From assembly GCA_900239685.1 (NCBI GenBank), contig OENT01000100.1:1-64000 (forward strand): a DNA stretch of 64,000 nt. The letters run 5' to 3'. Source of the stretch: Rotaria macrura (taxonomy: Eukaryota > Rotifera > Eurotatoria > Philodinida > Philodinidae). The translations under genes were made by a program, and so were the position numbers. Below the pieces are notes generated by a model. The model was given only the letters and a program-made list of their open reading frames with translations. It was not told the origin of the DNA and searched no databases. Of this stretch, positions 48,033 to 62,783 are shown piece by piece (positions within the stretch are counted from its first letter, which is position 1; each line of letters starts with the position of its first letter).

Positions 48033-50958
48033 TCATAAATCTTTTCCTGATAAATTTACATTTTGATCTTTTGGTAATGTTTGAGTTGCTGTACCATTAT
48101 AGATAACTTCACCGCTTTTTCTTGTTTTTAGCAGAGTTCTTTCTGTTGACAAACGTCCTTGATATTGATTTCTAATTGAAAGTCCTATCGAGTCACGATT
48201 TAGAGTAGATGTGCGAAAGTTACCATTCTTGTTTTGTTTCTTTATTAAATGAAGATCAACAAGTAGTAGTTGAATTTCGTTGATCAGTATACATCGAAAT
48301 CTTTTCCCTGCTAAACAATATAAAAAGAAATTGCATATGTGCGGCAAATCAGACAATATATCTTGAACAACACTTGAATAAAATCCTAATTTATATAATC
48401 CTATATCACGATCAGTCACATCTATACATGAACGTCCAAATAACAATTGTCTTGTATCATAAATTTTAACGAAAACAAAAAATATTGTATTGGGAATATT
48501 ACATATAATTAATGATAATGTTACAGCTAAAAGCATACGTGTAACTTGAGCATTGGTACGTCGTTTCACTGCTAATATAACATCAATGTTTGTTGATGTT
48601 GAACCACCAGAAAAACGTTGGTGAAATGACATTGATACTCCTTGGTTCTTCATCATACTTAAATCAGATGCTCGCTTTTTAAGATCTTCAGATAGTCCCC
48701 AAGTAGCTGAAGTACGATGTAATACAATTGTAATAAGGACATTAGTAGTTGTGATAATAGCTAAGAATAAATAAAATAACAAGACTAATATTTGAGAGGC
48801 AAACGTATCTTCACTTGAAAAATGGAAAGTTCTTTAGAGAGAAAAACAAATCATCGAATCAGCACATCTCTCACATTATAATTCATAGTTCGATAGGTGT
48901 ACAATACATTAGTTTTGTTTCGTGATATCGTAACTTTGTCTTATATATTTAATCATATATTTCAAATATACATGATTTTACGGACGAAAAAGATTTATTA
49001 ATTTATCTGTTCTCCGAAAACAAAATGTAGACGTACACAAATAGAAAACTTTAAGTAATTTATTCATTGTTTTTGAAAAACTGATTTTAAATATTGTCGT
49101 ATTGATTTATTAGGAAGCGAAATTCTATTAGCAATCAACTGTAGTAATTTGATAAATAATATCTAATAGTCTATAGTGCCTTGAGAAATCGTTAATGAAA
49201 TTTACGTTGTTTACTTAGGAACATTCGTGTCTATGTTCTTGGCTGCGTTTCAAATTCTAGTGAGAAAATAATTCGTACTTGTTTTCATACGAATTTTAAG
49301 AGATACTACTTTTTTTCCTTTGATAAAAATGTCATTCTTTTACTAATGTAAGTCAATAGCTATTCAAAAAGTAAAACAAACATGCTCTTAACGTATCATT
49401 ATGAATCTCGACAGTTGTATATTCAACAAAACTGATACTGTTGAATAACATGCACTAAACACATTCGATGTATCAAATGTTTATGTTTTTTTCATACTCA
49501 AATGTACTATTGAGTAGACACACACAAGAGGAATATCCTATTTGAGTTACATTCACCTCGCATAAAAGTATTTTGTCGGATGAATATCATATAATCATAG
49601 AAAACACTTAAGAATATGACGTTTATAGTAATCTAATGTTTACAATAAGTATTCATTAGAAACTCTTTCGCTGAAAAATAAATATTTTTCAATGATTTAT
49701 GGTTTCAAAACAAAACGGAAAGATAGACCGATTCAAAGGATGAGAATACCATTCTTAACTTAATGAATTTCATAGTTAATGATACTTTGCCTCAGAAATA
49801 ATGTTTCATCTATGTAATTATATCAAGTGATGTATTCCTATTTGAACATTTCAAAAGGTATTGTTCAATCAAAATAAGACATGCTTTGTGTTCTTTTTCG
49901 TCTAGGTTTATTATTATTTTCTGTTCCATTTTGATGCTTGAGAAATCTAATACTTTCCATTTCTATGAAAAAAACAACTATAATGTATCTAGTCGATAAT
50001 TGTGCTTGAATATGCCTTCTGGGGGAAGAATTCAATGATAAGGGAAAAAATACTATTTCCTGGGATATTTCACTTCAGTCGATCCCAAGATAGAGAAAGA
50101 AATTCTATTGTCTCATGTTAATAATTCAATTGTACGCATCGACTGAATCGATTAAGTTATTTGGCGATTATGATTGTATATTATATATTCTATTCTCGAA
50201 CAGAAAAAAGTGATGAAATCAAGAAAGATATAGCAAATAATTATATTTACCCATGGGCAAAATTGAAGCTGTAAGTAAGTCAACAACAAAAGAAACTTCA
50301 TTCATTCCACAATATTTGTGCTTATTTCTAGATAGACGTATACCAGACAGGCTGATGAACGATAGATTTGCCAAAAAAAGTATAACAATAGTAAGAAAAC
50401 AAATGTAAGCGGCTCGTTTGCTTGTTAACCATATGCTTGACTTTAGTGGATAACTCACAGCAACAGCTTTGTCTCTGTAGAATAAAAAAGAAGATGCATA
50501 TTAGTTGGCTTGTCAGTTCTTGTAAAAGAATACAAAGAAATAAAAAAACGAAGAACATCTTACAAACTCATTAGAGCAATGGTCCACATGGCAATCGAAA
50601 TCGATGAATTCATGAATACGTATAATGTTTTACAAAATGCTGGATTTAATAGAAATATCTGATGGCCTTTTTCCAACGATTGATAGTTCAGTTCTGCACG
50701 AGTATATTTAAGCATTACGGCCAATATATCAAAGAAAGCAAGAAAACGCAAAAACACAATCGTCGTTGATTTATTTGATAATCTTGGTCGAGACAGTATA
50801 AAAAGACACAGTGTATTTAGCAGTATAGCTGGTCCGATAAGTAAACGTAAATATGTTGCGTTGATTAATTTGAAAAATAAATAGCTTGATGAATAAACAC
50901 GTAATTGTAATGAACAATTAGTTATCGGTAAAAATGACTCGTTCCTTGTGAAATTCAT
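48033..50958 (-). CDS. Rhodopsin-like G-protein-coupled receptor (peptide/FMRFamide-receptor-like)
   Basis: Three exons: 50958-50564, 50474-50251 and 48784-48033. Introns of 89 and 1,466 bp are GT-AG, and the frame closes to 456 residues. The N-terminus is extracellular with four N-x-S/T sites in the first 35 residues. TM1 is at about 37-56, TM2 at 66-84, the disulphide cysteine before TM3 at 109, and the end-of-TM3 motif reads LDKAVAVSYP (133-141), a DRY variant with K for R. TM4-TM5 lie in exons 2-3, then a long third intracellular loop, a basic KRRTNAQVTRM entry to TM6, and TM7 with a DLPHICNFFLY variant of NPxxY followed by CLAGKRFR. The NFFLYC-x-x-GKRFR ending resembles FMRFamide and other invertebrate peptide receptors. 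The ligand is unknown. It acts at the plasma membrane through G proteins. Confidence 0.82.
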
Positions 50959-53900
50959 TTATCTAAATCAAAGATTGATTGATCTCTTCTGAAATAAGAA
51001 CTGAAAAATAATTATGATGAAAACGGAAATTATTTTCTACACAGTTGTAGTTTTTTGTTCAAGATTTCTTTGAATAACAGCAATAGGAAAAATTTTTGTT
51101 TTGTTTTTCTTTTGCGAAATAATTCGTTTAGAAAACAATCAATTTCAATTATAATTATTACTAGTGAGATTTTTGTGTACAATTGTTAAATAGAAAGTTT
51201 TCTCTCATGTCTCATACTTGAGCATATCGTTGTTATTCGATTGTTGAAGTTATTCGTTTCATTAATAGAAGACCTCTACGAGAAATATAGACAACAAGAA
51301 AGACAAAATATTTTTGATCTGCATGAATGTCATTCACCGACTTCTTTCGACTGGTTTCTAATAATAAATGGCATCATAAGCTTACAGATTCTGTCATCTA
51401 TATCTTTGTTATGATGGGCATCTGACAAAAACTTTTAGTCGGAACGTAAAAGCTATTAGCCTTCTTGGTTGTTGTCTGATAATTATTTGTTGGGTCAGTT
51501 GTCTATTCTAATCATTCTACTTTTAATGAGATATCATAAATTTAACTGATCTATTAATATTTTTATCTGATGAACTGATATAAACTTTTGATCATTGTCA
51601 TATGAATATATATATACATAATATCTATGCTTGATTTAAGCTACAACATTCATACCTGTCTATATCTTTTAGCTAATACGAAAAATCATCTTCTCTTTTC
51701 TACGCATATTTATTTCTCTCGGATATAAATAAGACATGAATATTTATAGAAAAACAATGCTCACATGAAGAACATGAACAAGCCATTACCGATAGAGTCG
51801 AAAAACAACTCATCGTTTTGTGACATTGTCTTATCATCTATAGTTATATATATATATATTTTTTTTTTCTATTTTTCTTTTGTATGCCATTCGATGATAA
51901 TAATACTTATGAAGAATCAGAGAAATAGATCTTTCAAGAAAAAAGACAGAATAATGTATATTATCATACAAATGACTACATCCATTCATTAGTTTAGTTC
52001 GCAGTGAATACTGAAAAACGAGTCGTATTTTTAATAGAAAAAATAAATAACAGACAAACAAACATATCAGATTTTGCTGTCTATTGGTTTCTTTCTGTCA
52101 ATGAGTAAAGAAAACACGTAGAACTACGTTGCTATTAAAGTTAATGGATGATGAAAGAAACAGAAAGGTTCTTTTTAGTCGTATTTCATAAGAGTTTTCA
52201 CGATTCATATGATTACACCAGCAAATTATTATATAACATGGTAAATTAAAACTTCGTTTTCTTGCTCAATCATATTCTTAATTTGGTTCGTAAAAATGAA
52301 AAACCCTACTTTAGTTAAACAGATAACATCAATGTCAATTGACTGGAATCTAGGCATTTCGATCTATTCAATCCCTTGATAAGAGAAATGACATATTAAT
52401 GTACAAAGGATTCTAATATTTGATCTTCTGCAATGTAGAAAATTCATGTTTCAAATTTAGATAACTTGCTTCGTTCATTATCAAATTAAACTACTGAATA
52501 CAATTTTTAAAAAAAGTAATTTTATTCTTTTTTTCAATTTGAACAATATGAAATGAATTAATCTTATCGAAATAAACTCATTTTCAACGGTTGACAAAAT
52601 ACAGGTGCAATATAGTATTGCATACAATTTGATACGAAATGAATCGATCCTAATCGGTTGTGTAATTATTCTTGTTAACAAATACATAACTGTCTCACGA
52701 CGACATTTTATGTTTTCTTATTGATAGATCTCGTTTGAGTAATATTACCTTATAGTAATTGGTGACTTTAGTGTCATGTTTGCATGCTCTCTGTTTCAGA
52801 TATTTATTTTAAAAAAAATAATCTTTCTGACGAAACAATGCAATAGAAAACTCTTCTAGTAAAAGGAAATTAATGATTACGCAAATGATTGTGCGCTTGT
52901 GTCATCAAGGGAGAAAAAAACATTTTCAGTTATCGTATTTTTGTTATCGAACTCTATTGCTATCAAATGCAGCTGTGCTATCTAAATACAAACAAAAAGA
53001 AAATAGCACTAGAAAGAACAATACCTGAAATTTATTTCCTGAATATTAAAAGTTCTACCAGTTCTCTTGACATTTTCAACAACTTGAAGATAGCAATATT
53101 TCTATGATTAAATAGACGGTTACAAAATATTCGGTCAATAGAATATCTAGTATAGAAAAAGTAAAAACAAGAACGAAACCCTTACAAATTCTATGCGTTC
53201 GTTGCAGTTACTTCTTAAATTGTTTGTCTACGAAAAGAATGTCGAAGAAAAGGCGTTGGTGAATTAATTAGGAAATGATCAAGTCATAGACTGTGATTTA
53301 TATTATAATTAACTGACACGTGTGTAGCAATCTGGGACGATGCTTGATGTTCTTAAGTTGCAAGTGTCTAGTGTTTCCGAACGCTAAAAAATTTTGAAGC
53401 TTGAGTACAATCAATTTTTATCGCGACGAGTCATGTAATAATAATTATCTCTGATAGGAATTCGAGACTTTTAACTTAAACAGTACGACTGAAAATCGAA
53501 ATAAAAATAATCTGAAAATTCAACTATCAATATGACATCGATCGATAACAGTACAAGATATCACAAAAAGGAAAATAACAAGATGATCAACAATTTGAAC
53601 CTGATTGTTTAACAGTTGTTATGTGAATGTCGAGTCGGTTCTTTCCTCTACATTAATGAATAGTAACGACGCGTCCTACCCCATTTTTATCTCCCTGAAT
53701 AATGATAGTTTTTATTATGCTGGCTTCCATTCAAAGACATTGTCATTTACATCTCATATTTCGTCTTTTTTACATCTTATCTTTCATTGTTCACAGCTGC
53801 GATCAGCCATGATTCACTCTGTATTGTATTTAATTCATAAAACATTTTAGTAACATCATTTCATTCTAAGTCGACTAATCTTCTGAACCAGAATTACTAA

Positions 53901-56900
53901 TTAGTATATCTATAATGCTGAATTTTTCTAATTTATTTATGATCTACACTATCTTTATTACCGCAACAGATCCATCATAAAACATACAGTCTACAATATG
54001 TTTGCCTAACGAGAGCCAACTACTCGAACTAATATTTTTTGTTTCCGTTGACAAGTAAAATGCATGGGTTTTGGATAAAAGCTTTCATGGCCTTAAGCTT
54101 TTCTTCTCTACTTACATTTACTTCAGTTCTAGTTTAGCTTAGTCGAGCATAGACCCATAAGATAAATTAACGAGAACTATGGAGTTTCCGTCTGGAAATT
54201 TTCTCAGTGGTAGATATTGTGATGCAATGAAAGTTTCAGATCAACATGATTGAATTTTTACTTAAAAATAACACATATCTAAAAAATAAAACAAAACATA
54301 GAAGTATTACGTGAGGGATGAATGAGATTTTTTTGAAAATAAGTTATCATGAATGAAATTTCCTCCTACCCAAAGTTTATAGAATATGGACAACACAAAG
54401 AAATATCTCATTGAAAAAATTTATTACATACGCGAACTAATTATTCGTCACACGTGCTTTAATATCCTGAGCTTCGAGAAAATTGAATAAAATGACTATA
54501 ATCCAGGGAGAAACGTTTCGAATAAAATAATTTTCAGGATTTTCATATATCATAAGAATTCTATTTGAAAATAAGTTAGTACATCCAACAGAGAGTAGCG
54601 GGTACAATATGTCTTTTTGTAAATGTAGGCTGCTATAGAAAAGGGAACAGAAGTTCAAGCATATGAATATAATGGGTTTAGATTTATTATGTTAGATTGT
54701 AATATATAATTTATGATTTCTGAAAAGTCATGGTGACATTTGAGTTGGTACTAGTTATATATATATATATGTGTGTGTATTCTCTAAATCATTTTAAAAA
54801 GTTGATTGTAATTGGGATAGTATTTAAACTATGCATAACAAAAATAATATTCTTATTTTCTTATCTGACACCTGTATAGAATATAATTGATTAAAAAACA
54901 CTGCACGAGAAATATTTCTTGACAAAAAAGACTGAGTTCATCGATTTATGTTGACATAAATGGGCTACTTTACTCTTAATAGACATGCTAATTATCTCGT
55001 TGAGTCAGAACTGAAATAATGAGTAGTTCTTCAGAAAAATTATTCAAATAATAATAAAAAAAAGATGAGTACTGCTTCCTGAAGATAGTTTTGCACGCTA
55101 CTCTACACAGCACTGTCATATACAAAAGAAGTTCTAATCATTTACGCTCAACTTAAGGAAAGCATAGCTATTTATAAGTTGCATGTTCAGTAATGAAATT
55201 TGATAGGAAAATAAATTTTCAAATTATGATTTATTTTAAGTTTTCGATGGATGAGTTCGACATAATGAAACATACCGAAGAATCAAGGGGATTATAAATC
55301 AAACAAAGATAGTGCACTCGTGCCATTCATAAACAAAGCATACACGTATTAATTTTCTTATTAGATCAAGTCAAGAAAATAAAATAAAAATTTATATGTT
55401 TTATTCATGGGAAAGATTAATCAACTATACTACTAAGAGAGTGCCTACTCATTCAACTATGAATAAAAAGAAAATTAATAATTTAATTTAATTTATTTTT
55501 CATATCGAAATGATTGTTGGGTAATTTGACTTTTGATGTATTCGTTACAACGATAAAGATCAAACGAAATTTTCATTAACCTATTCGTAAATTATTACAG
55601 CTGAATAATGACTATCTAGAAGAGATCATGATAATTTAAATGATAATCTAAGCTAAATCGATGAAATAACTTATAGATTCGAATTGATATTGATTCGGTC
55701 AACGACCTTATCAAGAAAAAACCTCGAAATATTTAACTTGACTACTATTTCGTTATGTACTTCATTTGGACAAAACAATACTCACATATATCAAGTGAAA
55801 TAGTTTTGAGGCTTGACTTTTACTGGGAAACTCTTCTAAAGCAAATATCGATTCTACTATTTCCATCTTTGATTTTAAGAGAATGGTTTTTTAGAATCAG
55901 GAAATTACTTTGCTTTTATATTGATGAAAATTCATTGTAAGAGTTGTTTCACGATCGTTTAATTAATTAATGTTTCAGACAGAAACATATATATATAAAT
56001 CATAGAATATAATATCTTCATAACTTTTTTCTATCGGTATATGTAGCATTCTTAGATGATCGCCGAAAGAGGAACTACAGAGTAACTAAGTGAACTGTTT
56101 AACACAATTTATTCCATGCGTAATTTAGTAAATGAAGCTGTGATAAAGCATACGAAGACAAACAAAACATACCGCTAGTAAGTATGATCTGAAAGTTCAA
56201 AAACAAATCATAACAAAAGCTAAAGGTAGCAAACTCATTTAAAATTGATTGTTTTTTATATATCATGTTTTTTTTTATAGATGAGGCTGTCTTATTAGCA
56301 TTGCCATTTTCCTCTTTGACTACAAGCTAGATTTCTAATAGCCTGTACGTTTGTTAACACCATGTCACTGATAACGAAACTAATGATCTTCTTGTCATAT
56401 CGTTAATAACTTAGTTCACATGGGGTACTTCTTAAGTCTTACTTTCTCGAACAAGAAAGAACATTGACAACAAAACCTTCAAGTTGAAACTCGGTACAGG
56501 CGCTGCATAATAGATGAAGAAAACAGGGTTAGCCGAAATACACATATTTCTATTTCATACAATGATTTGCACATGTTTACGAAGTAACGCTTGCATACTA
56601 TGTAATTATCTCAGTTGGATACTTATGAATACTAGAACAATAAGAATTCTCATTATGGCATTGGTATTAATTGTTTTCAATCGTATTGTCTCTTCTCATC
56701 TGATTTGTAGATAGAGTATTCCTTTCATATCAGCAAATCATTTTCTTAATGCTCTATATTTAATATGATTACTTATTGATAACTACAAAATTAAAGAATG
56801 AAACATTTGGGAGAAAGTACCCTCGAGAATAAATTCGGATGCGTAATTTTTCTATATATGTAACTGGAAAGAATTTCACAAGTGTGAAGGCCGAGCAAAG

Positions 56901-59900
56901 ATTTAATTAGTAAAATAAATATTCTTGTTTCTCTTGTTATAACTTGATTATTCATCATTTCTTGTAGTTCCGTATGTTATTGATAGAAAAAAGAAACTTA
57001 CTTTCATAAGCAAGAGAAATTTAAGCTGAACTCAGATGGTTGGAAACCATCGTCTATGCAAATTAGAATTGTGTGTTAGACAACATCTGCACTTCCAGTA
57101 ATACAATTAGTGGATTTCGAAGTGCAGAAATGTTTTAGTAATTGTCAAAAACAATGCATAAAACATAGCCCGCAATTGTGCGCAGTAACTAATAAGATAG
57201 GAAAATAAATTGATTTGACTGATGTAAATATGAATATTGCCATGCTTTTTAATACACAAATTAATTCGAAATTGAATTGACAGAGTTGTACTTTCATGAC
57301 ATATCTATCATGAGATTTCAAGTTATCTAAACATATATATTGTATCTATTTTCTAAATATTCATTATTTATCTACTCTCGTTAAACATCTTAAAATTAGT
57401 AACGTTTTCATGATAAATTACATATATTTATAAAAACCATGACTTTGAACTACCTTCTTGTTGATATATACGTGTCTCTTCTCCAGGTTTTACATTTAAT
57501 CTAAGCATCATGCACCAAACTACTCATCGAGTTTTACTAAAGAATACAAATGTAAATAAGTCGTTCCGTCTCTTTTATTTAGACTAGCAAGGATTTTACG
57601 TAGAAAGTCAGCAGACAATCTATAGAAATACTAATTTTAGAAATTACATGCATGCATCTTAATTTGTTCTACATGGTCTTGAAATTGAGCTAGTACTATT
57701 TTGAAAGAAATAGTTTGTTTCATATTCTACTATATCCGTGAATTGGATGCAATTTTCGTTTCAGAAACGATTTATTTAACCTACTAGTATGAATGTTCGA
57801 TAAAATGTTATTCTTTAGATACAAATTAGTTGAAGAAAATTCAACAAAACATTTGTCTGATTCTGCTCGTCTGTATTTAGCTGCGAAAATGTTTTGTTAC
57901 TTGATAAGGAATGCTTGTTTTAATAGCATCTATAATTCAATTAGCTTAGAGGAAAACACTTGCTTTTAAAGGGTCGCCCAGTAAACCACGAAAAAAGATA
58001 AAGATAAAGACTCCGACGCAACATACAAACTTCGGTTGTCTATCATAATTGTACCGTGCTTCTATTAGAATAATATAAGAACTATTTCTTTCGTGTGATT
58101 TTACAATATCCCTTCGTCAAATCTTCTATATCTGTACACTGACACGTACTGAGTAATGAATTTCATTTTCCATAAAAGCAGTATCATTCAGAAAGGGTAA
58201 TAAACCTAATTATTGGAATTTGTACACCATACTCTGTTCTTGCTATGAATGGTTTATGAAAAACTGACACGACAGCATTAATTCCATGAGTGAAAGTATT
58301 CTTAAACGCAATCATATTTGAACATCTCAATAATCAATAGTTGCACTTTGAAATCGTTCGAATTTAATCGTATAAATAATGTTTATTGATATATTTAAGT
58401 TCATGAAAACGACTATTACTAATCCAAGCATGAAAATTATTCTATATAACTTGCTCATCCAGATCATGACTCATCGTTGTATATAATCGAATGTCAACGA
58501 GAAGAAACATTTAATTGTTTGCCTATGATTTTATGTGTAACTAACTAATATTATAAACCTTTTTTGACACTGAAACTTCTCGTCAAATTTTGAGAAAAAC
58601 CACACATTTTACCTTGTTACTTTAGAATAAAATGTTCATAATATTTGCTGCTGATACTAATTATAAACTGGATCTATCGATTGGTCATCTATAATGTCTA
58701 CTTTTCAAAAAATATGTCACTTTCATTAATGAAAAACATCTTCAAATATGACCCTAGAATGCAATATCTCATTTAATGATCAGTTGAATATGCTTTTCTA
58801 GTGTCTGATCGAATCAAGATTCGAAGTAATATTTGCTACTTAGATAGACAGGATGGAAAAAAGACTAGTTGAGATACATTAATTTTAATTGTAGAGGAAG
58901 TCTCTAAAATTGTCCTTTGGGTTTTTATACTGCCAAAACTGATTTTTCTTGTAAAAAAATTGTCAGTTAAATTAGATTATGAAGAATATTTCATATGTGA
59001 AAGATAATTAACGAATAATGCTACAGCTAGGTCTCGAGTGACTACCAATAATATCAGTTTATTAGCTACTATGAATGCTTGGTGTCGTTGTTATTGTGTG
59101 TACGGTAAATAATAAGATTTATGCATGCTTATGAACGATGTGTATCAATGATATTTATATCAATACTATATTAGTTCTTCAAAAAAATACTAAAATCGAA
59201 CTTGTCATCTTGTAATTATCACAAGTGATTAATAACGCATGCTCGTCTCCGTATTGTTTGAATATCTTCTCTTGTTTCCATCGATTTTGACTATGTCATT
59301 TGATTAAGATTTAACATTTGAATTCTCTGTATGATCAAATTAAAGTCAATCCTACAGTGATAAAAATCAAAACAATGTCATGGTACTATGACGAACATGG
59401 AATCTCAATAATTTTCAAATTGAAAATAATTTTTCCCTATTGATCTATTCGATTACAGTAGTTGCCCGTGCACATTTCGTACAGCTTCCTATGCTCTATT
59501 CGTATGAGTATGTTGAAGAAGTATCACGAAAAAGTCTATTCCATAGACTGTAAACCTAGTGCAAAGTCGACCGTAGAGTATAACATAGTGATAATAATAT
59601 GAAGGAAAATTTCTTTTTTTCTATGTCTGAGAACTTTTTATGCCCAATGTCAAAGCCCTTGCTGTAGGAACACTGTTTTCCTTGCTCTGATATCACTCGT
59701 TAAACAATGTAAATGGTTTTCTAGAGAATCAAGTGTTGAATCATTTGCAGAAAAGAAAAAATTCCAATCTAAACCTATGCGAATTGGAGAGCAGACAGAG
59801 AAAATTTCGAGACTCAACATTGTCGCTCAACTCGTTAAATTGTCTTCATCGGTATTAGACAATGATATGAGAGAAGGATATTACTCTGTCTCAGTTATCG

Positions 59901-62783
59901 ATGGATATGCATTTCAAATACGGAAACGAACACGTTATCTTTCCATACATATGATGAGCAAATGTTTATCTACTTACGTTAGATGGATTCATTAAAGTCG
60001 ATCGTATAAGCAATGAGTTCTAAAGTCGTAAATGGATGCGAAATGTCTTTCTCCGTGATACACACTAACAGCACAAGATAGAATTTGCTAGAGTCGCTCA
60101 CAGTCCCATTGCGGAAAAAAGAGAATTCGTTCAAAATAAGCGGCGTTCCATGTTATTGCTTTGACGAATTTCTTTTCTTTTACATGATTACAATATCATT
60201 TGCATCATTAGGGACATCTGGGAAACGTTTACTTTTATATTATTAATCACTTTCCATGTGATGATATAAAGTAGTAATTTAATACAACAATCACGAATAG
60301 AAAAATGTACGACGAAGAATATAGATTTGAAGATACAATTCGACAATTAACGATGAGAGAAATTAGATAAAACAAAACTAAGTTACCATCAATTATTCCT
60401 TATTTTATACGTTTGCTAATAAAATAGTATTCAGATCGTGCCGGCGTATTAAATTAAAAAGAATACACAACTAATTAATCAAAATATAGATTGTCATCAA
60501 TTCAATCGGATTTCGAAATCTCCATTGTCATCAATAAATAAAAAGTCGTTAATAAGGCAGAGACGAATAATGACAGGATCTCATAAAAAGTGCATTAAAA
60601 ATACGGAAAATAATATGAAATTTTTTCTGGTGTTTTTACTTGTCTCTGTCTATCAATAGCATGAGTTTGTTACACTGATTATAATTTGTTATTTTTTAGT
60701 TTCTAGAAAGACGTCGAATGTTTTATATGACTTTTTATTTCTGAAGAATTCGGTCCGTTATTGTTTTCATATTCCGGTAAACTGCAAAAGCATATATGCT
60801 TTTAGATTTAACTTGAAGAAGTCAATTTAGCCAAATTATTTCTGAACATTATCACCTATTTTATGATCATAGTTCACGCATTGTAAGATAGTTTAATTCT
60901 AGAATTTTGCTTCTAGATTAAGGCATTTGAATTCTTGTTAGTTTTTTTCTGCTAAACTCGAGATTGCTGAGAATAAACATTTCTATCTTAAATCAATAAC
61001 AAAAAATATAGTATTGTTTTCGTGAACTATATTTATTGATTTCTCTATAATTTATTACTCGTATACCATCGATAATCTTGTACAACAAATAATCACAGAA
61101 AAACAGATAATTAGAAAAATACTAATAGATTTTAGTTCTGTTCTGATCGATCTCGAGTCAATAAACCGATTTTTGTTCTTTCGAATATCGATCTAGCAAC
61201 GATGAGAAAACTTTATGAAGTAGAACATTCGTTTATCTCAATCTCAATGAGACAGATGGTTAGTCGATAATCATTGAATTTCGAGCAAATTAAAATTTAA
61301 CCCTAGCTTTTACATGACCAAAGAAACGTTTCAGCTGAAAATTACAAACTCTTCAAGTGTTGGAAAGTATCGTTTTGTCCACTCATTTTTCTAAGCAGAT
61401 TTCACATATGTGTTTGTTGAAAGTATAATGGTGCTAACGTGAAAACAAAAATCGGTGAATATAGTATAAGACGACGCCAAGTATTCTGGTATTAATTTAT
61501 ATTTAACTGTTTCTTCTCAGTAGTCTCCAGTTTAGAACAAGAAACTAACTATAGAGTTTATGTGCTTTGATGTAAGAGAAAATTCTAGGATTGCACTATC
61601 TTCCAATACGTCTCTATGATTATTAAATAGATGAAAACGTTAAGGAATGTTTTGGTTGGATTGACTGACTTTTTCAAGCTAAATTAAAAAAGAAAGATTT
61701 TGTAGTTAAAAATATTTGAAGTTTTCTCTGCAAAAAAAAGATATTGATCAAGTACATATACTTATGTTCAGTATGTTAAACTTGATCAAATGTTATACAA
61801 ACAGAGGAAAACAAAAGCTTTCAGGTTTAATTATTGTACTTGCCTCAGTGTGAATGACATTGTTACTAATATGGAAGACTTAGTAAAATATATCGACTGG
61901 GAAAAAACAAAAAAAAATATAGCAAAAACAGAAATCTAGTCAAAACACAAAGAAGAATTTCATGAGACTAAGTCTACTTAAATAGGACTCGAAGATGCTC
62001 AACTTTCTCAATATCCTGTTGGCGCACGAAATAATTCTTGACGTATTGTTATTGTCGCTTTTAATTGCCTCTACTGTCAATTTTTTAGCATATTATATAT
62101 CTGGTGATTATGCTAAGTCTATGCTTTTGTTTTTCATCTGACGTGTGAGCAGTGTTTCGCCTAGGCAATGTCGAATCATAAGAGGAAAGCTTCCAAAAAC
62201 AAGAAGAAGTAAACATGTCAGTTTTCAACAACCAGACCACTACATAAGAATTAGTCGATACAATCATTACTCTGAAAAATGCTTCGTCCTTACTAAAATT
62301 AGAGATTTCTATATTATCTAAGATCGTCGTTTGAAAAACAAGCAGTATAATGAGAAACACAAATTATTGTTCTTTTGAAACAGTAAGATAGCTAGTTTTT
62401 CGTGTAACGTTTTAATAGAATATCGAGGGAAATCTACGCAATCTTTATTCATTCGAACAGAACCGGTACCACTTGAAATACGAATCGTAGAATACGCAGA
62501 GTAGTATAGAATTCTCTAGGAATGAAATTCTGCGATATTTCATGTTTTTTTTAAAGAATCTATTGAGAACTTCATTGAAAATTCAAACTATCATGTCAAT
62601 TTAAACTCAACGTTTGACATATCAGAACACAATACTCTCATTTAATATACGATTTTTAATAAAAGTTAAGGTTCCTAGTTCTCGCATGTGGTTTTATTCA
62701 CATTTTCATGATTGAAATAAAAAGAAAAAATAACAACAGCATAAGAGTTTCGTGTTGAAGAATATCACGTCCTATGATTTTGT
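50959..62783. other. Gene-poor 11.8-kb region
   Basis: I find no supported gene. The sequence is uniformly AT-rich with stops in every frame. The longest open frames are under 85 codons and lack motifs, and no inverted-repeat element with convincing ends was noticed. Small AT or TG runs occur near 51847 and 54760. The left end should include the GPCR promoter and the right end the 3' region of PSMB5. Long non-coding RNAs or distant exons cannot be excluded by reading alone. Confidence 0.5.

Noticed and set aside
54437-54658. Minus-strand 73-codon frame in the gene-poor region
   Set aside because: No domain, membrane pattern or splice partner was found. It is the length expected by chance in 12 kb.
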